Assembly (NCBI RefSeq): GCF_004346205.1
Contig: NZ_SMAM01000006.1
Coordinates: 151,372 to 215,371 of the forward strand
DNA from: Bibersteinia trehalosi
GTDB taxonomy: Bacteria > Pseudomonadota > Gammaproteobacteria > Enterobacterales > Pasteurellaceae
Reading direction: 5' to 3'
DNA length: 64,000 nucleotides
Of the stretch, positions 37,469 through 47,970 are shown piece by piece. The notes under the pieces are model-generated. The model ran no database searches, was not told the origin of the DNA, and was given only the letters and a program-made list of their open reading frames with translations. The position numbers and the translations under genes are program-made. Positions within the stretch are counted from its first letter, which is position 1. Every line of letters begins with the position of its first letter.

Positions 37469-38761
37469 ATGCAATACCAAAACCAAACTATCACCATTAT
37501 TGGTTTAGGCACAACAGGCTTATCCTGTGTGGAATTTTTTAAAGATAAGCAAGCTAATGTGCGTGTGATTGATACCCGAGCAACCCCAGCGGGCGCAGAT
37601 AAATTACCCGTAGATATTCCATTGCATAAAGGTGGGCTAAATCGTGAATGGTTGCTTTCAAGCGATTTAATTGTGATTAGCCCAGGGCTTGCTCTTGCTA
37701 CACCTGAAATTCAAGAAGCGATTAACGCAGGTGTGGAAGTGGTGGGCGATATTGAGCTGTTTTGCCGTGAAGCGAAAGCCCCCATTATTGCGATTACAGG
37801 TTCAAATGGCAAAAGCACTGTGACTAGTCTTGTTTCAGAAATGGTAACGCAGGCAGGAATGCGTGTGGGAATGGGGGGCAACATTGGCGTGCCTGCGTTG
37901 AGTCTGCTAAAAGAGGAGTATGATCTTTATGTATTAGAGCTTTCCAGTTTCCAATTAGAAACCACTTATTCGCTTAAAGCGAAATCGGCAACGATTTTGA
38001 ATGTGAGCGAAGATCATATGGACAGATATGACAATAAATTAGAAAACTATCGCCAAGCAAAATTGCGTATTTATGAGAATGCGGAAAATGTGATTGTTAA
38101 TGCGGAAGATCAATTAACTTATCCAGATAAAGAAATGCAAGCGGTGAGTTTTGCAGAAAATAATGCAAATTACACCGCTTGCAACGGTAAACTTTATGCT
38201 AATGGTGAAGCGATTATTGCGATTGATGAAATGCTGATTAAAGGCAGACACAACGTAATGAATGCATTGGCGGCCATTGCACTGGCAGAAAAAGCAGAGG
38301 TGCCGAGAGAAGGGATCATCAAAGCGTTAAAAACTTACGGCGGTTTAGCTCACCGTTTCCAAGCAATAAAAACCGATGATGGTGTGCGTTGGGTGAATGA
38401 TTCCAAAGCGACTAATGTGGGGAGTACGGTTGCGGCATTGCACGGATTAGAAGTAGCTGGTACGCTTTATCTCTTGCTCGGTGGTGATGGCAAATCTGCT
38501 GATTTTTCAGAGCTAAAACCATTGATCAATAAACCGAACATTGTTTGTTATTGCTTTGGGCAAGATGGGGCAGAATTAGCGAAATTATCACTGCAAAGTG
38601 TGTTGGTTGAAACCATGTATCAAGCCGTTGAACAAATTCGCCCACAATTAAAGGCTGGCGATATGGTCTTGCTTTCACCTGCTTGTGCAAGTTTGGATCA
38701 ATTTAAAAACTTTGAGCAACGTGGTGATGAGTTTATGAAATTAGCGAAAGGAATAGCATAA
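37469..38761 (+). CDS. murD: UDP-MurNAc-L-Ala-D-Glu ligase MurD
   Basis: Adds D-glutamate to UDP-MurNAc-L-alanine in the cytoplasm. I start at the ATG at 37469 ([14 protein letters not shown]), which has GGAG upstream; an earlier in-frame ATG at 37448 lies in the palindrome. The 430 residues show the N-terminal Rossmann motif [10 protein letters not shown], the ATP site [12 protein letters not shown] and the conserved NDSKATN. The stop overlaps the ftsW start (TAATG), so coupling resumes here. Confidence 0.97.
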   Translation: MQYQNQTITIIGLGTTGLSCVEFFKDKQANVRVIDTRATPAGADKLPVDIPLHKGGLNREWLLSSDLIVISPGLALATPEIQEAINAGVEVVGDIELFCREAKAPIIAITGSNGKSTVTSLVSEMVTQAGMRVGMGGNIGVPALSLLKEEYDLYVLELSSFQLETTYSLKAKSATILNVSEDHMDRYDNKLENYRQAKLRIYENAENVIVNAEDQLTYPDKEMQAVSFAENNANYTACNGKLYANGEAIIAIDEMLIKGRHNVMNALAAIALAEKAEVPREGIIKALKTYGGLAHRFQAIKTDDGVRWVNDSKATNVGSTVAALHGLEVAGTLYLLLGGDGKSADFSELKPLINKPNIVCYCFGQDGAELAKLSLQSVLVETMYQAVEQIRPQLKAGDMVLLSPACASLDQFKNFEQRGDEFMKLAKGIA

Positions 38762-39954
38762 TGCAATTGTTGGAATTTAAAGAGAAATTTCAAACCGAGT
38801 GGGTGCGATGGACGAAATTAACGCCATCACATTCGCTTTATGATCGCACGTTGATTTGGTTATTTTTAGGGTTATTAGTGATAGGTTTTATCGCTGTAAC
38901 ATCGGCATCAATTCCATTTGCCACTTCACAATATAATGATCCTTTTTATTTCGCGGTGCGTGATGCTGTATATGTTGCAGCATCACTCATTGCTTTTTTT
39001 CTATTTAGCCGAATCCCAAGTGAAAAATGGGAAAAATATAACATCATACTGTTTTTTTCTGCACTAGCGTTGTTGATTGCCGTCCTCATTTTTGGGCGTA
39101 ATGTGAATGGGGCGACTCGCTGGATTCCGCTTGGCATTTTAAATTTTCAACCGGCAGAATTAGCTAAGTTAGCGGTAATTTGTTATTTCTCTAGCTTTTA
39201 TGTGCGGAAATTTGATGAAATTCGCAGTAGTAATCTTGGCTTCTGGCGACCTGCTGCAGTGTTAATGTTATTTGGATTTTTGCTGATTTTACAGCCAGAT
39301 TTGGGTAGCACAGTTGTATTATTTATTCTGACATTCTCGCTGCTTTTTATTATGGGGGCGAGAATTAAGCAGTTTATTTTTCTTGGCATTGCGGGGGTAC
39401 TGGCATTTATTTTCTTGGTGCTAACTTCAGAATATCGCTTGAAAAGGGTTACCTCTTTTATGGATCCCTTTGCTGATGCTTATGGCGATGGTTACCAGTT
39501 GGCAAATTCACAAATGGCATTTGGACAAGGCGAATTTTTTGGCCGAGGTTTAGGAAATTCAATTCAAAAGCTTTCTTATTTGCCTGAAGCGCATACCGAT
39601 TTTGTGATGGCAGTCATTGGTGAAGAATTTGGATTCTTTGGAATTAGCATTATTGTGTTATTATTATGCGCTTTGACTTTTCGGGCTGTAAAGATCAGCC
39701 GTGAGGCATTAATTTTAGAAGAACGTTTTAAAGGCTTTTTTGCTTTTGGGATTGGTATTTGGATCTTTTTCCAAGGCTTTGTAAACCTTGGGGTAGCATC
39801 GGGCTTACTGCCAACAAAAGGATTAACCTTTCCATTGATTAGTTACGGTGGTTCAAGTTTGGTTATTATGGCGATTGCGGTTGCGGTGCTATTGCGTATT
39901 GATCACGAAAATCGATTAGCACGTATTGGACATGCTTATACAACGGAAGATTAG
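38761..39954 (+). CDS. ftsW: Septal peptidoglycan glycosyltransferase FtsW
   Basis: SEDS-family polytopic membrane protein that polymerises lipid II at the septum together with FtsI. The 397 residues have about ten helices. Family motifs include NGATRWIPLG, FQPAELAKLA (near the catalytic region), AHTDFVMAVIGEEFGF and LPLISYGGSS-like FPLISYGGSSL. It overlaps murD by one base and precedes murG by 11 bases. Confidence 0.97.
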   Translation: MQLLEFKEKFQTEWVRWTKLTPSHSLYDRTLIWLFLGLLVIGFIAVTSASIPFATSQYNDPFYFAVRDAVYVAASLIAFFLFSRIPSEKWEKYNIILFFSALALLIAVLIFGRNVNGATRWIPLGILNFQPAELAKLAVICYFSSFYVRKFDEIRSSNLGFWRPAAVLMLFGFLLILQPDLGSTVVLFILTFSLLFIMGARIKQFIFLGIAGVLAFIFLVLTSEYRLKRVTSFMDPFADAYGDGYQLANSQMAFGQGEFFGRGLGNSIQKLSYLPEAHTDFVMAVIGEEFGFFGISIIVLLLCALTFRAVKISREALILEERFKGFFAFGIGIWIFFQGFVNLGVASGLLPTKGLTFPLISYGGSSLVIMAIAVAVLLRIDHENRLARIGHAYTTED

Positions 39955-39965
39955 GATAATAAAGA

Positions 39966-41021
39966 ATGGCGAAAAAATTGTTAGTGATGGCAGGTGGTAC
40001 GGGGGGACATGTTTTTCCTGCGATTGCCGTTGCAAGAGAATTACAACAGCAGGGTTGGCAAATTCGTTGGCTAGGCACAAAAGATCGCATGGAAGCTGAT
40101 CTTGTACCAAAGCATGGCATTGAAATTGAATTTATTGAAATTTCGGGGATTAAAGGCAAAGGATTAGCCACTTTGCTTAAAGCCCCATTTGCCATTTTTA
40201 AAGCAGTATTACAAGCCCGTAAAATTATTAAGAATTATCAGCCTGATGCAGTACTCGGAATGGGCGGCTATGTGTCTGGACCGGGTGGTATTGCCGCAAA
40301 ATTGTGCGGTGTACCGGTGATTTTGCATGAGCAAAATGCGGTAGCGGGGTTAACCAATAAATGGTTATCGAAGATTGCTCGCAAAACTTTGCAAGCCTTT
40401 CCTACTGCATTTGCAAACGCAGAAGTCGTTGGTAATCCTGTTCGTCAAGATCTGTTTGAAATAGGGGATCCAGCTACACGTTTTGCTGAGCGAGGCTACC
40501 CAATCAATATTTTGGTTATGGGAGGAAGCCAAGGGGCTCAAGTCATTAATCAAACTGTGCCTTATGTGGCAGAGAAGTTAGGTCAATATGCTTTTATTAG
40601 CCATCAGGTTGGCAAGGGTAAATTGGGCGATGTAGAAACAATTTACCAAGCAACAGGCAATGGTGTGGCAAGCGAGTTTATTGATGATATGAAAGCTGCC
40701 TATGAATGGGCTGATTTAGTTATCTGCCGCTCAGGGGCTTTAACGGTGTGTGAGATTGCAGCAGCGGGTTTGCCTGCCATTTTTGTGCCGTTTCAACATA
40801 AAGATCGTCAGCAATTTTTGAACGCAGAATACCTTGCCAATGCAGGAGCCGCGGTGATTATTGAGCAGAAGGATTTTACGCCGGACAGCTTATTTAAAGT
40901 GCTACAGCCATTGGTAGCAGATCGTAGCCAATTAACCAAAATGGCAATTAAGGCGCGTGAGATGGCAAGCCCACTGGCAGCAAAACGTGTTGCTGAAGTG
41001 ATTGTGCAAGAGGCTAATTAA
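39966..41021 (+). CDS. murG: UDP-GlcNAc:lipid I N-acetylglucosaminyltransferase MurG
   Basis: Peripheral membrane GT28 enzyme that converts lipid I to lipid II. The 351 residues show [14 protein letters not shown] (about 10-23), the lipid-side motif [11 protein letters not shown] and the nucleotide-binding GGSQGAQ and [15 protein letters not shown]. The start at 39966 follows AGG. An inverted uptake-signal pair lies between its stop and murC. Confidence 0.97.
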   Translation: MAKKLLVMAGGTGGHVFPAIAVARELQQQGWQIRWLGTKDRMEADLVPKHGIEIEFIEISGIKGKGLATLLKAPFAIFKAVLQARKIIKNYQPDAVLGMGGYVSGPGGIAAKLCGVPVILHEQNAVAGLTNKWLSKIARKTLQAFPTAFANAEVVGNPVRQDLFEIGDPATRFAERGYPINILVMGGSQGAQVINQTVPYVAEKLGQYAFISHQVGKGKLGDVETIYQATGNGVASEFIDDMKAAYEWADLVICRSGALTVCEIAAAGLPAIFVPFQHKDRQQFLNAEYLANAGAAVIIEQKDFTPDSLFKVLQPLVADRSQLTKMAIKAREMASPLAAKRVAEVIVQEAN

Positions 41022-41023
41022 TA

Positions 41024-41069
41024 ACAAGAGGTTGATTTTGCGAATTTTCCTGCAAAATCAACCGCTTGT
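41024..41069. repeat. Inverted uptake-signal pair between murG and murC
   Basis: ACAAGAGGTTGATTTTGC (41024-41041) pairs with GCAAAATCAACCGCTTGT (41052-41069), one mismatch in 18 bases. The right arm is a full uptake signal, the left one a variant. The hairpin sits inside the dcw cluster and could reduce transcription into murC. Confidence 0.8.
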
Positions 41070-41100
41070 TAAGCAAGAATAAAATATAGTGAGATTAATA

Positions 41101-42528
41101 ATGAAGAATTTCCAAGATAAAGTACGAAAAATTATTCCAGAGATGCGTCGCGTAAAGCAGATCCATTTTATCGGGATTGGCGGTGCGGGTATGTGCGGTA
41201 TTGCAGGTGTTTTACTTAATGAAGGCTACCAAATTTCAGGGTCTGATATCGCTGAAAATGCCGCAGTGCAAGGCCTAAAGGAAGCAGGGGCAAAAGTTTT
41301 TATTGGTCATCAAGCGGAAAACGTGCAAGGTGCGAGTGTGGTTGTGGCATCAACTGCAATTAATGAAGATAATCCAGAAATTGTTGCTGCTCGTGAAGCG
41401 CGTATCCCTGTGATTCAACGTGCGCAAATGTTGGCGGAGATTATGCGTTTTCGCCACGGAATTGCCATTGCGGGCACACACGGAAAAACGACTACAACCG
41501 CAATGATTTCAATGATTTATACTCAAGCGGGTTTAGATCCAACTTTTGTCAATGGTGGGTTAGTGAAATCTGCTGGGAAAAATGCCCATTTGGGCGCAAG
41601 CCGTTATCTGATTGCAGAAGCGGATGAGAGTGATGCCTCTTTCTTGCATTTACAACCAATGGTGTCGGTCGTTACTAATATTGAGCCGGATCATATGGAC
41701 ACCTATGGTGGCGATTTTGAAAAAATGAAAGAGACTTATGTGAAGTTTCTGCGCAACTTACCATTTTATGGGCTAACTGTGGCTTGTGCTGATGATGATG
41801 TAGTGCTTGAGGTGGCAGCGAAAGCCGGACGCCAAACGCTCACGTATGGTTTTAATGAAAAAGCAGATTACCGAATTGAAGATTATCAGCAAACAGGATT
41901 TCAAGGGCATTACACGGTGATTTGTCCGAATGGGGAGCGTATTGACGTATTGCTCAATGTTCCTGGCAAACACAATGCATTAAATGCAACGGCAGCATTG
42001 GCTGTAGCAAAAGAAGAAGGCATTGCAAATGATGCCATTTTAGCTGCATTGGCAGATTTCCAAGGAGCGGGCAGACGTTTTGATCAACTCGGTTCATTCA
42101 TTCGTCCAAATGGTAAAGTTATGTTAGTAGACGATTATGGACACCACCCAACGGAAGTTGATGTGACTATTAAAGCGGCTCGTCAAGGCTGGGAAAATAA
42201 ACGTATTGTGATGGTGTTTCAGCCCCATCGCTATTCTCGTACTCGTGATTTGTTTGATGATTTTGTACAGGTATTATCGCAAGTGGATGCGCTAATTATG
42301 CTGAATGTTTATGCTGCTGGAGAAAGCCCGATTATTGGCGCGGAAAGTAAAGATCTGTGTCGTTCAATTCGCAATCTTGGCAAAGTTGATCCAATTTTGG
42401 TTTCTGATGTTTCACAGCTTGGTGAGGTGTTAGATCAAGTGATCCAAGATGGTGATTTGGTATTGGCACAAGGCGCAGGTAATGTTAGCAAACTTTCTCG
42501 TGATTTAGCGGAAAGTTGGAAGGCATAA
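41101..42528 (+). CDS. murC: UDP-MurNAc-L-alanine ligase MurC
   Basis: First amino-acid ligase of peptidoglycan precursor synthesis. I start at the ATG at 41101 ([17 protein letters not shown]), giving 475 residues like Haemophilus; an in-frame GTG four codons upstream is an alternative. Motifs: [15 protein letters not shown] (UDP-binding), [12 protein letters not shown] (ATP site) and [10 protein letters not shown]. It precedes ddl by 26 bases. Confidence 0.97.
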   Translation: MKNFQDKVRKIIPEMRRVKQIHFIGIGGAGMCGIAGVLLNEGYQISGSDIAENAAVQGLKEAGAKVFIGHQAENVQGASVVVASTAINEDNPEIVAAREARIPVIQRAQMLAEIMRFRHGIAIAGTHGKTTTTAMISMIYTQAGLDPTFVNGGLVKSAGKNAHLGASRYLIAEADESDASFLHLQPMVSVVTNIEPDHMDTYGGDFEKMKETYVKFLRNLPFYGLTVACADDDVVLEVAAKAGRQTLTYGFNEKADYRIEDYQQTGFQGHYTVICPNGERIDVLLNVPGKHNALNATAALAVAKEEGIANDAILAALADFQGAGRRFDQLGSFIRPNGKVMLVDDYGHHPTEVDVTIKAARQGWENKRIVMVFQPHRYSRTRDLFDDFVQVLSQVDALIMLNVYAAGESPIIGAESKDLCRSIRNLGKVDPILVSDVSQLGEVLDQVIQDGDLVLAQGAGNVSKLSRDLAESWKA

Positions 42529-42554
42529 CGCTATAAATACAAAAGGAATATAAG

Positions 42555-43466
42555 ATGAGCTTAAAACAAGAAAAAATCGCGGTGCTTTATGGTGGTGTTT
42601 CTAGTGAACGTGAAGTGTCGCTTAACTCTGGTGCAGCAATTTACGAAGCATTAAAAAGTTTAGGTTATAACGTTGAAGCGATTGATACTAAGGAATTTCC
42701 AATTGAAAAATTAAAAGAACATGGTATTCAACGTGTGTTTAACATTTTGCACGGCGGCATTGGTGAAAATGGCGTATTGCAAGGTGCGCTAGAGCAGATG
42801 GGCATTAAATATACCGGTTGTGGTGTTATGGCTTCAGCAGTAACACTGGATAAATTTCGTACCAAATTATTATGGCAAGCGGTAGGGCTACCAACGGCAG
42901 AAATGGCAGTGGTACAACGAGGACAAGCGGTTGATTCAGCAGAAATTATTGCAAAATTAGGTTTACCTGTGTTTGTGAAACCTGCTAGCGAGGGTTCTAG
43001 TGTCGGTGTAACCAAAGTAAAAACTGAAGCAGAATTACTACCTGCGATTAATGAAGCCTTAAAATTCGATAGTCTTGTATTAGTGGAAGCGTTCTTGGCA
43101 GGGGCGGAGTATTCTGTTCCTGTGCTTGATGGTGAAGTGCTGCCAGCGGTACAAATTATTCCTGAAGGTGAGTTTTACGACTATCACGCAAAATATATTT
43201 CTGATAACACGCAATACGTTGTGCCGGCACTTGATGCCACACGTCAAGCGGAAGTGGCAGAATTAGTGAAAAAAGCCTATGATGTTGTTGGCTGTCGTGG
43301 CTGGAGTCGTATTGATGTGATGGAAGATGCAAGCGGTAAATTTAACTTGGTGGAAGTGAATACTTGCCCTGGTATGACGAGCCACAGTATTTTCCCCAAA
43401 TCCGCGGCAACAGTGGGTTATAGCTTTGAGCAATTAGTTGAAAAAGTGTTGGAGTTAAGTGCGTAA
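42555..43466 (+). CDS. ddl: D-alanine-D-alanine ligase Ddl
   Basis: ATP-grasp ligase that makes D-Ala-D-Ala for MurF. The 303 residues match the DdlB length (~306). Motifs: [14 protein letters not shown], the serine loop [14 protein letters not shown] and the metal-binding C-terminal [14 protein letters not shown]. The ribosome site AAAGGA precedes the ATG at 42555. Its stop overlaps the ftsQ start (TAATG). Confidence 0.97.
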   Translation: MSLKQEKIAVLYGGVSSEREVSLNSGAAIYEALKSLGYNVEAIDTKEFPIEKLKEHGIQRVFNILHGGIGENGVLQGALEQMGIKYTGCGVMASAVTLDKFRTKLLWQAVGLPTAEMAVVQRGQAVDSAEIIAKLGLPVFVKPASEGSSVGVTKVKTEAELLPAINEALKFDSLVLVEAFLAGAEYSVPVLDGEVLPAVQIIPEGEFYDYHAKYISDNTQYVVPALDATRQAEVAELVKKAYDVVGCRGWSRIDVMEDASGKFNLVEVNTCPGMTSHSIFPKSAATVGYSFEQLVEKVLELSA

Positions 43467-44251
43467 TGGGTGTTGTTTGGCGTAAAAAACACGCTTCCGT
43501 TATTCGAACCAAAGCGAGTAAGCCTACGGAACCATTGAATTGGAGGCGTTTTCTGAAACCTGCAATCATGTTGTGTGGTTTACTTTTTACGCTTATTCTT
43601 TACTCGAATTGGTCAGAGTGGTTGGAACGTTTGGATAAAACGCCAATCAAATCGTTTGCTTTAACTCATAAGACGCGTTTTACCACTGATGCTGATATTC
43701 GTGATATTCTGTCGCAGGAGCCTGCATTAAAAGGCTATTTTGGGCAGGATATTCAAGCAATAAAACAGCGTTTTTTAACTATTCCATGGGTGCGCGATGT
43801 TGTGGTTAGGAAGGTTTTTCCAAATCGTTTAAGCATTACTTTGATTGAGCATCAGCCCGTAGCACACTGGAATGGTGAACGATATATCTCTGAACAGGGG
43901 GTACCTTTCACATTACCGAAAGAGCGATTTAATGGAGAGGGGCTTCCCATTTTATCTGGGCCGGACATTGAAGGTAAAACGCTGTTAGATGCTTGGAGCA
44001 AGATTAAGCAGGATTTACAACTGCGTAATTTGAATTTAAGCTCGGTTACAATGGATTCTCGTGGTGCTTGGACGATCACGTTAGATAATGGCGTACGTTT
44101 GATCTTAGGGCGGGGAGATTGGCTACCGAAGATTGACCGTTTTGTGGCGGTTTTCCCAAATATTGAGATGCCAGAAGGCGAACGTTTATCTTATGTGGAT
44201 TTGCGCTATGAGCATGGGGTTTCAGTAGGATTTGTAAAAAATAAACTTTAA
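43466..44251 (+). CDS. ftsQ: Cell division protein FtsQ
   Basis: Bitopic divisome protein that forms the FtsQLB complex. The 261 residues have a short basic cytoplasmic tail, one membrane helix (about 30-48, PAIMLCGLLFTLILY), a POTRA domain (about 60-130, with TTDADIRDIL and IPWVRDVVVRKVFPNRL) and a beta domain to the end. It is coupled to ddl by a one-base overlap, and ftsA begins about 14 bases after its stop. Confidence 0.95.
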   Translation: MGVVWRKKHASVIRTKASKPTEPLNWRRFLKPAIMLCGLLFTLILYSNWSEWLERLDKTPIKSFALTHKTRFTTDADIRDILSQEPALKGYFGQDIQAIKQRFLTIPWVRDVVVRKVFPNRLSITLIEHQPVAHWNGERYISEQGVPFTLPKERFNGEGLPILSGPDIEGKTLLDAWSKIKQDLQLRNLNLSSVTMDSRGAWTITLDNGVRLILGRGDWLPKIDRFVAVFPNIEMPEGERLSYVDLRYEHGVSVGFVKNKL

Positions 44252-44265
44252 GTTTGGCAGAAAAT

Positions 44266-45540
44266 ATGACGAAAGCAGAAGAATCAAAAATTGTTGTAGG
44301 GCTTGATGTTGGTACACATAAAGTCGTTGCGGTTATCGGTGAAGTATTACCTGATGGTGTGATTAATGTTATGGGCGTTGGAATTTGCCCTTCAAAAGGC
44401 GTTGATAAAGGTGGCGTTATTGATCTTGATGCTGTAATTACATCTATTAGCCGAGCAATTGAGGAAGCAGAATATATCGTTGATGGCTGCAAAGTTGTTG
44501 GTGTGACATTATCAATTTCAGGTGAGATTATCGCGTTTAATGAAAGTGGGCAGGTTCCTCTTTCGACAATTGTTCGTCAGGAAGATGTGGACAATGCTAT
44601 TCATATTGCTCGTTCAGTGAAATTGCCTGATGGTTTGGATATTCTGCATATTATTCCTCAGGAATATCGTGTCGATCGCCTGCCTGCGACTAAAAATCCC
44701 CTTAATTTAGCAGGGAATCGCCTTACTGCTCAAGCTCATTTGATTGCTTGTCATAACGACTGGCTACTAAATTTAAAAAATGCGGTAGAACGTAGTAAAT
44801 ATAAAATTGATCAGATTGTTTTTTCTGGCTTAGCCTCAAGTTATTCTGTTCTCACTGAAGATGAAAAAGAATTAGGGGTTTGTTTAATTGATATCGGTGG
44901 TGGCACAATGGATGTGCTAGTTTATACCGATGGTGCACTACGTTTTAGTAAGGTTATTCCGTTTGGTGGTAATAATATTACCGATTATATTGCTGAAGTT
45001 TTTGCCACTTCGCGCCAACAAGCTGAAAATATGAAAATCCAGCATGGAAGTGCAATTAGCCCTCCTGCGCATTCTTTAGACCGAAAAATTACTGTGGAAG
45101 GCTTAGGTGGTAGAGCACCAAGAACTTTTACTCGAACTCAATTGTCTGAAGTAACTGCACGTTGCTATCGCGATTTATTAGGTGTTATCGCGCAAGAATT
45201 AGCTCAATTACGAGTCGAACTCTATCAAAAAGGGATAAAACAAGAATTAATTGCAGGAATTGTTTTAACTGGTGGTGGTTCTCAAATTGAAGATATTGTA
45301 GAATGTGCAAAATCTGTCTTTAATTCTGAAGTGCGTGTTGGTCATCCGCTCAATATCACGGGATTAACGGATTATGTAAACAAACCGCAATATGCGACAG
45401 TTCTTGGATTATTGCAATATAGTCACTATAACGATGTTGATTCTAGCCCAAATGTGGGTGGACATGAAATTGGCACGGCAATTAATGTAGTAGTAAATAA
45501 AGCAAAGAATTTAGTCAATTGGATTAAGAAAAGTTTTTAA
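44266..45540 (+). CDS. ftsA: Cell division protein FtsA
   Basis: Actin-like ATPase that tethers FtsZ to the membrane and recruits downstream division proteins. I start at the ATG at 44266 (MTKAEESKIVVGLDVGTHK); an in-frame TTG at 44254 is less likely. The 424 residues show actin-fold phosphate motifs VGLDVGTHK and CLIDIGGGTMD, and a C-terminal amphipathic helix (NWIKKSF) for membrane binding. It precedes ftsZ by 44 bases. Confidence 0.97.
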   Translation: MTKAEESKIVVGLDVGTHKVVAVIGEVLPDGVINVMGVGICPSKGVDKGGVIDLDAVITSISRAIEEAEYIVDGCKVVGVTLSISGEIIAFNESGQVPLSTIVRQEDVDNAIHIARSVKLPDGLDILHIIPQEYRVDRLPATKNPLNLAGNRLTAQAHLIACHNDWLLNLKNAVERSKYKIDQIVFSGLASSYSVLTEDEKELGVCLIDIGGGTMDVLVYTDGALRFSKVIPFGGNNITDYIAEVFATSRQQAENMKIQHGSAISPPAHSLDRKITVEGLGGRAPRTFTRTQLSEVTARCYRDLLGVIAQELAQLRVELYQKGIKQELIAGIVLTGGGSQIEDIVECAKSVFNSEVRVGHPLNITGLTDYVNKPQYATVLGLLQYSHYNDVDSSPNVGGHEIGTAINVVVNKAKNLVNWIKKSF

Positions 45541-45584
45541 AGTTTAAGCTGACAGTAGTCGGTCGGTTTTGGGAGAATTAAAGA

Positions 45585-46823
45585 ATGTTTGAACCTATTT
45601 TTGATGATTTTAGTAACAACGGTGCGGTAATTAAAGTTATCGGGGTCGGTGGCGGTGGCGGTAATGCATTAAACCACATGGTTTTAAGTGCAGATACCGA
45701 AAGTATGTCTGAAAATGATATGGGTAGCGTAGAGTTCTTCTCTGTAAACACCGATGCTCAGGTTTTACGTAGCAGTGCCGTACGTAATACTATTCAAATA
45801 GGTGCAAGCTTAACTAAAGGGTTAGGTGCTGGTGGTAACCCTCAAGTCGGTTATGAAGCCGCAGAAGAAGATAGAGATGCCCTCTCTAATATGATTGAGG
45901 GAGCAGATATGGTCTTTATTGCTGCTGGCATGGGGGGCGGCTCTGGTACAGGTGCGGCTCCTGTGATTGCTGAAATCGCCAAGAGTAAAGATATATTAAC
46001 AGTTGCAGTGGTCACTAAACCATTTAAAGGTGAAGGTAGAAAACGTCTAGCTTATGCAGAGCAAGGTATTCGTGAATTAAGTAAGCATGTTGATACGTTA
46101 ATTATTATTCAAAATGAAAAATTGGCGAAAATCTTGCCTAAAAATGTCAAATTGAATGAAGCTTTTGCTTATGCTAACAATGTGTTACGTAATTCTGTAT
46201 TAGGTATCACGGAAATGATTACTAAGCAGGGTGTAGTAAACGTAGACTTTGCCGATGTGACAACAGTTATGTCTCAGATGGGACGCGCTTTGATGGGAAC
46301 TGCAGAAGCTGAAGGTGAAGGTCGAGCAGAACGCGTTATTCAGGAAGCCGTATCAAGCCCATTATTAGAAGATGTGGATTTATCTGGTGCAAAAGGTATT
46401 CTCGTGAATATTGTATCTGATGGTGACATTGAACTTGCTGAATACAATACTATCTTAGATTATGTTGAAAGTTTCGCAGATCCTGATGCGGCAATTATTG
46501 TTGGGACGGCAGAAGATCCTGATTTGGCGGGTCGTTTACGTGTTACAATTGTTGCAACAGGGATTGGGCAACCAGAAGAAACAGTACCGCAAAAAGTAAC
46601 GCCAATGTTGGGACGTGATCCGCATACGCAACCTCAGGCTGTGCCACAACCGCATGGTTACCAAAATAATGATCCAATGGCAGCCCATCGGTATGGGCAA
46701 CCAAACCAATTTGGTAATACTCATCAAGCGGTGAATACGAATACGCCGACATCCGTAGATCGGGGGAGCTTATTCTCTCCAGCTTCAATGCCAGATTTCA
46801 TGAGAAATCGTAATAACGGTTAA
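45585..46823 (+). CDS. ftsZ: Cell division protein FtsZ
   Basis: Tubulin-like GTPase that forms the division ring. The 412 residues include the tubulin signature [12 protein letters not shown], the N-terminal [12 protein letters not shown] and a GTPase core to about residue 320. A Gln/Pro/Asn-rich linker follows, then a conserved C-terminal peptide ([10 protein letters not shown]) that binds FtsA and other partners. A good ribosome site (GGGAGAA) precedes the ATG at 45585. Confidence 0.98.
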   Translation: MFEPIFDDFSNNGAVIKVIGVGGGGGNALNHMVLSADTESMSENDMGSVEFFSVNTDAQVLRSSAVRNTIQIGASLTKGLGAGGNPQVGYEAAEEDRDALSNMIEGADMVFIAAGMGGGSGTGAAPVIAEIAKSKDILTVAVVTKPFKGEGRKRLAYAEQGIRELSKHVDTLIIIQNEKLAKILPKNVKLNEAFAYANNVLRNSVLGITEMITKQGVVNVDFADVTTVMSQMGRALMGTAEAEGEGRAERVIQEAVSSPLLEDVDLSGAKGILVNIVSDGDIELAEYNTILDYVESFADPDAAIIVGTAEDPDLAGRLRVTIVATGIGQPEETVPQKVTPMLGRDPHTQPQAVPQPHGYQNNDPMAAHRYGQPNQFGNTHQAVNTNTPTSVDRGSLFSPASMPDFMRNRNNG

Positions 46824-46848
46824 GCCATATTTTAAGAAGGTAAACGAT

Positions 46849-47769
46849 ATGATTAAGCAAAGAACGCTAAAACAGGCAGCCAAAGTGACAGGTATTGGTT
46901 TGCACAGCGGGAAAAAAGTGACTTTAACTCTGCGTCCAGCACCGGCTAACACAGGGATTATTTATGCACGTACAGATTTAGATCCTGTCGTTTACTTTCC
47001 CGCAAGTGCTGATGCAATTCGAGATACAACACTTTGCACGTGTATGATTAATGATGAGGGTGTGCGTATTTCTACGGTTGAGCATCTGAATGCAGCAATG
47101 TCTGCACTTGGCTTAGATAATGTGATTGTTGAAGTTGATGCACCCGAAATTCCGATTATGGACGGTAGTGCAAGCCCATTTATCTATTTACTCTTAGATG
47201 CAGGTATTGAAGAGCAAAATGCACCGAAGAAATTTATTCGTATTAAAGAAAATGTACGAGTAGAAGAAGGGGATAAATGGGCAGAGTTTAAGCCATATTC
47301 AAAAGGTTTAAAACTTGATTTTACCATTGACTTTACGCATCCAATGATTACAAGTGAAGTACGTAATTATAAAATGGAATTCTCTGCCCAGAATTTTATT
47401 CAAAATTTGAGTCGAGCTAGAACTTTTACCTTTATGCGAGATGTCGAATATCTCCAATCAATAGGCTTAGCATTAGGTGGTAGTTTGGATAATGCGATTG
47501 TATTAGACGAATATCGCATCTTAAATGAAGAAGGCTTACGCTTTAAGGATGAACTTGTTAAGCATAAAATGCTGGACGCTATTGGTGATCTCTATATGTG
47601 TGGTTATAACATTCTCGGTGATTTCAAAGCGTATAAGTCTGGACATGGTCTGAATAATAAATTACTAAGAGCGGTATTAGCTAACGAAAACGCATGGGAA
47701 TTTGTCACCTTTGAAGATAAAGAGCAGGTACCTCAAGGTTACCAAGTTAGTGAACAAATCTTTATTTAA
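46849..47769 (+). CDS. lpxC: UDP-3-O-acyl-GlcNAc deacetylase LpxC
   Basis: Zinc enzyme of the committed step of lipid A synthesis. It is 306 residues. Zinc and catalytic motifs: [12 protein letters not shown] (His), [12 protein letters not shown] (His and Asp) and [10 protein letters not shown] (catalytic His). It closes the dcw cluster, as in E. coli, and is followed by a strong terminator. AAGG precedes the ATG at 46849. Confidence 0.97.
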   Translation: MIKQRTLKQAAKVTGIGLHSGKKVTLTLRPAPANTGIIYARTDLDPVVYFPASADAIRDTTLCTCMINDEGVRISTVEHLNAAMSALGLDNVIVEVDAPEIPIMDGSASPFIYLLLDAGIEEQNAPKKFIRIKENVRVEEGDKWAEFKPYSKGLKLDFTIDFTHPMITSEVRNYKMEFSAQNFIQNLSRARTFTFMRDVEYLQSIGLALGGSLDNAIVLDEYRILNEEGLRFKDELVKHKMLDAIGDLYMCGYNILGDFKAYKSGHGLNNKLLRAVLANENAWEFVTFEDKEQVPQGYQVSEQIFI

Positions 47770-47789
47770 TTAAAAGGTATTAAATTAAG

Positions 47790-47822
47790 GCTGAATACAT
47801 TGAACTGTATTCAGCTTTTTTT
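47790..47822 (+). terminator. Terminator at the end of the dcw cluster
   Basis: GCTGAATACA (47790-47799) pairs with TGTATTCAGC (47806-47815 region), followed by eight or more T. Strong Rho-independent terminator after lpxC. Confidence 0.9.
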
Positions 47823-47911
47823 TCGGTTTTTTATGTGTGTGAAATAAATTCATGTTTATTTTGAAAATTATGAATTTGCATAATGTTGAGAAATCTTGGA
47901 ATATGGAATCA

Positions 47912-47943
47912 AGTTATTTAGACATATAGACGTCTAAAATTAG
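47912..47943. promoter_or_regulatory. MetJ operator upstream of metE
   Basis: Tandem 8-base met boxes: AGACATAT (47920-47927) and AGACGTCT (47928-47935, a perfect consensus box), with weaker flanking copies on either side. They lie 36-51 bases before the metE start and imply repression by MetJ with S-adenosylmethionine. Confidence 0.8.
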
Positions 47944-47970
47944 ATTTTAAATTTAAAGCAGGAGTACAAC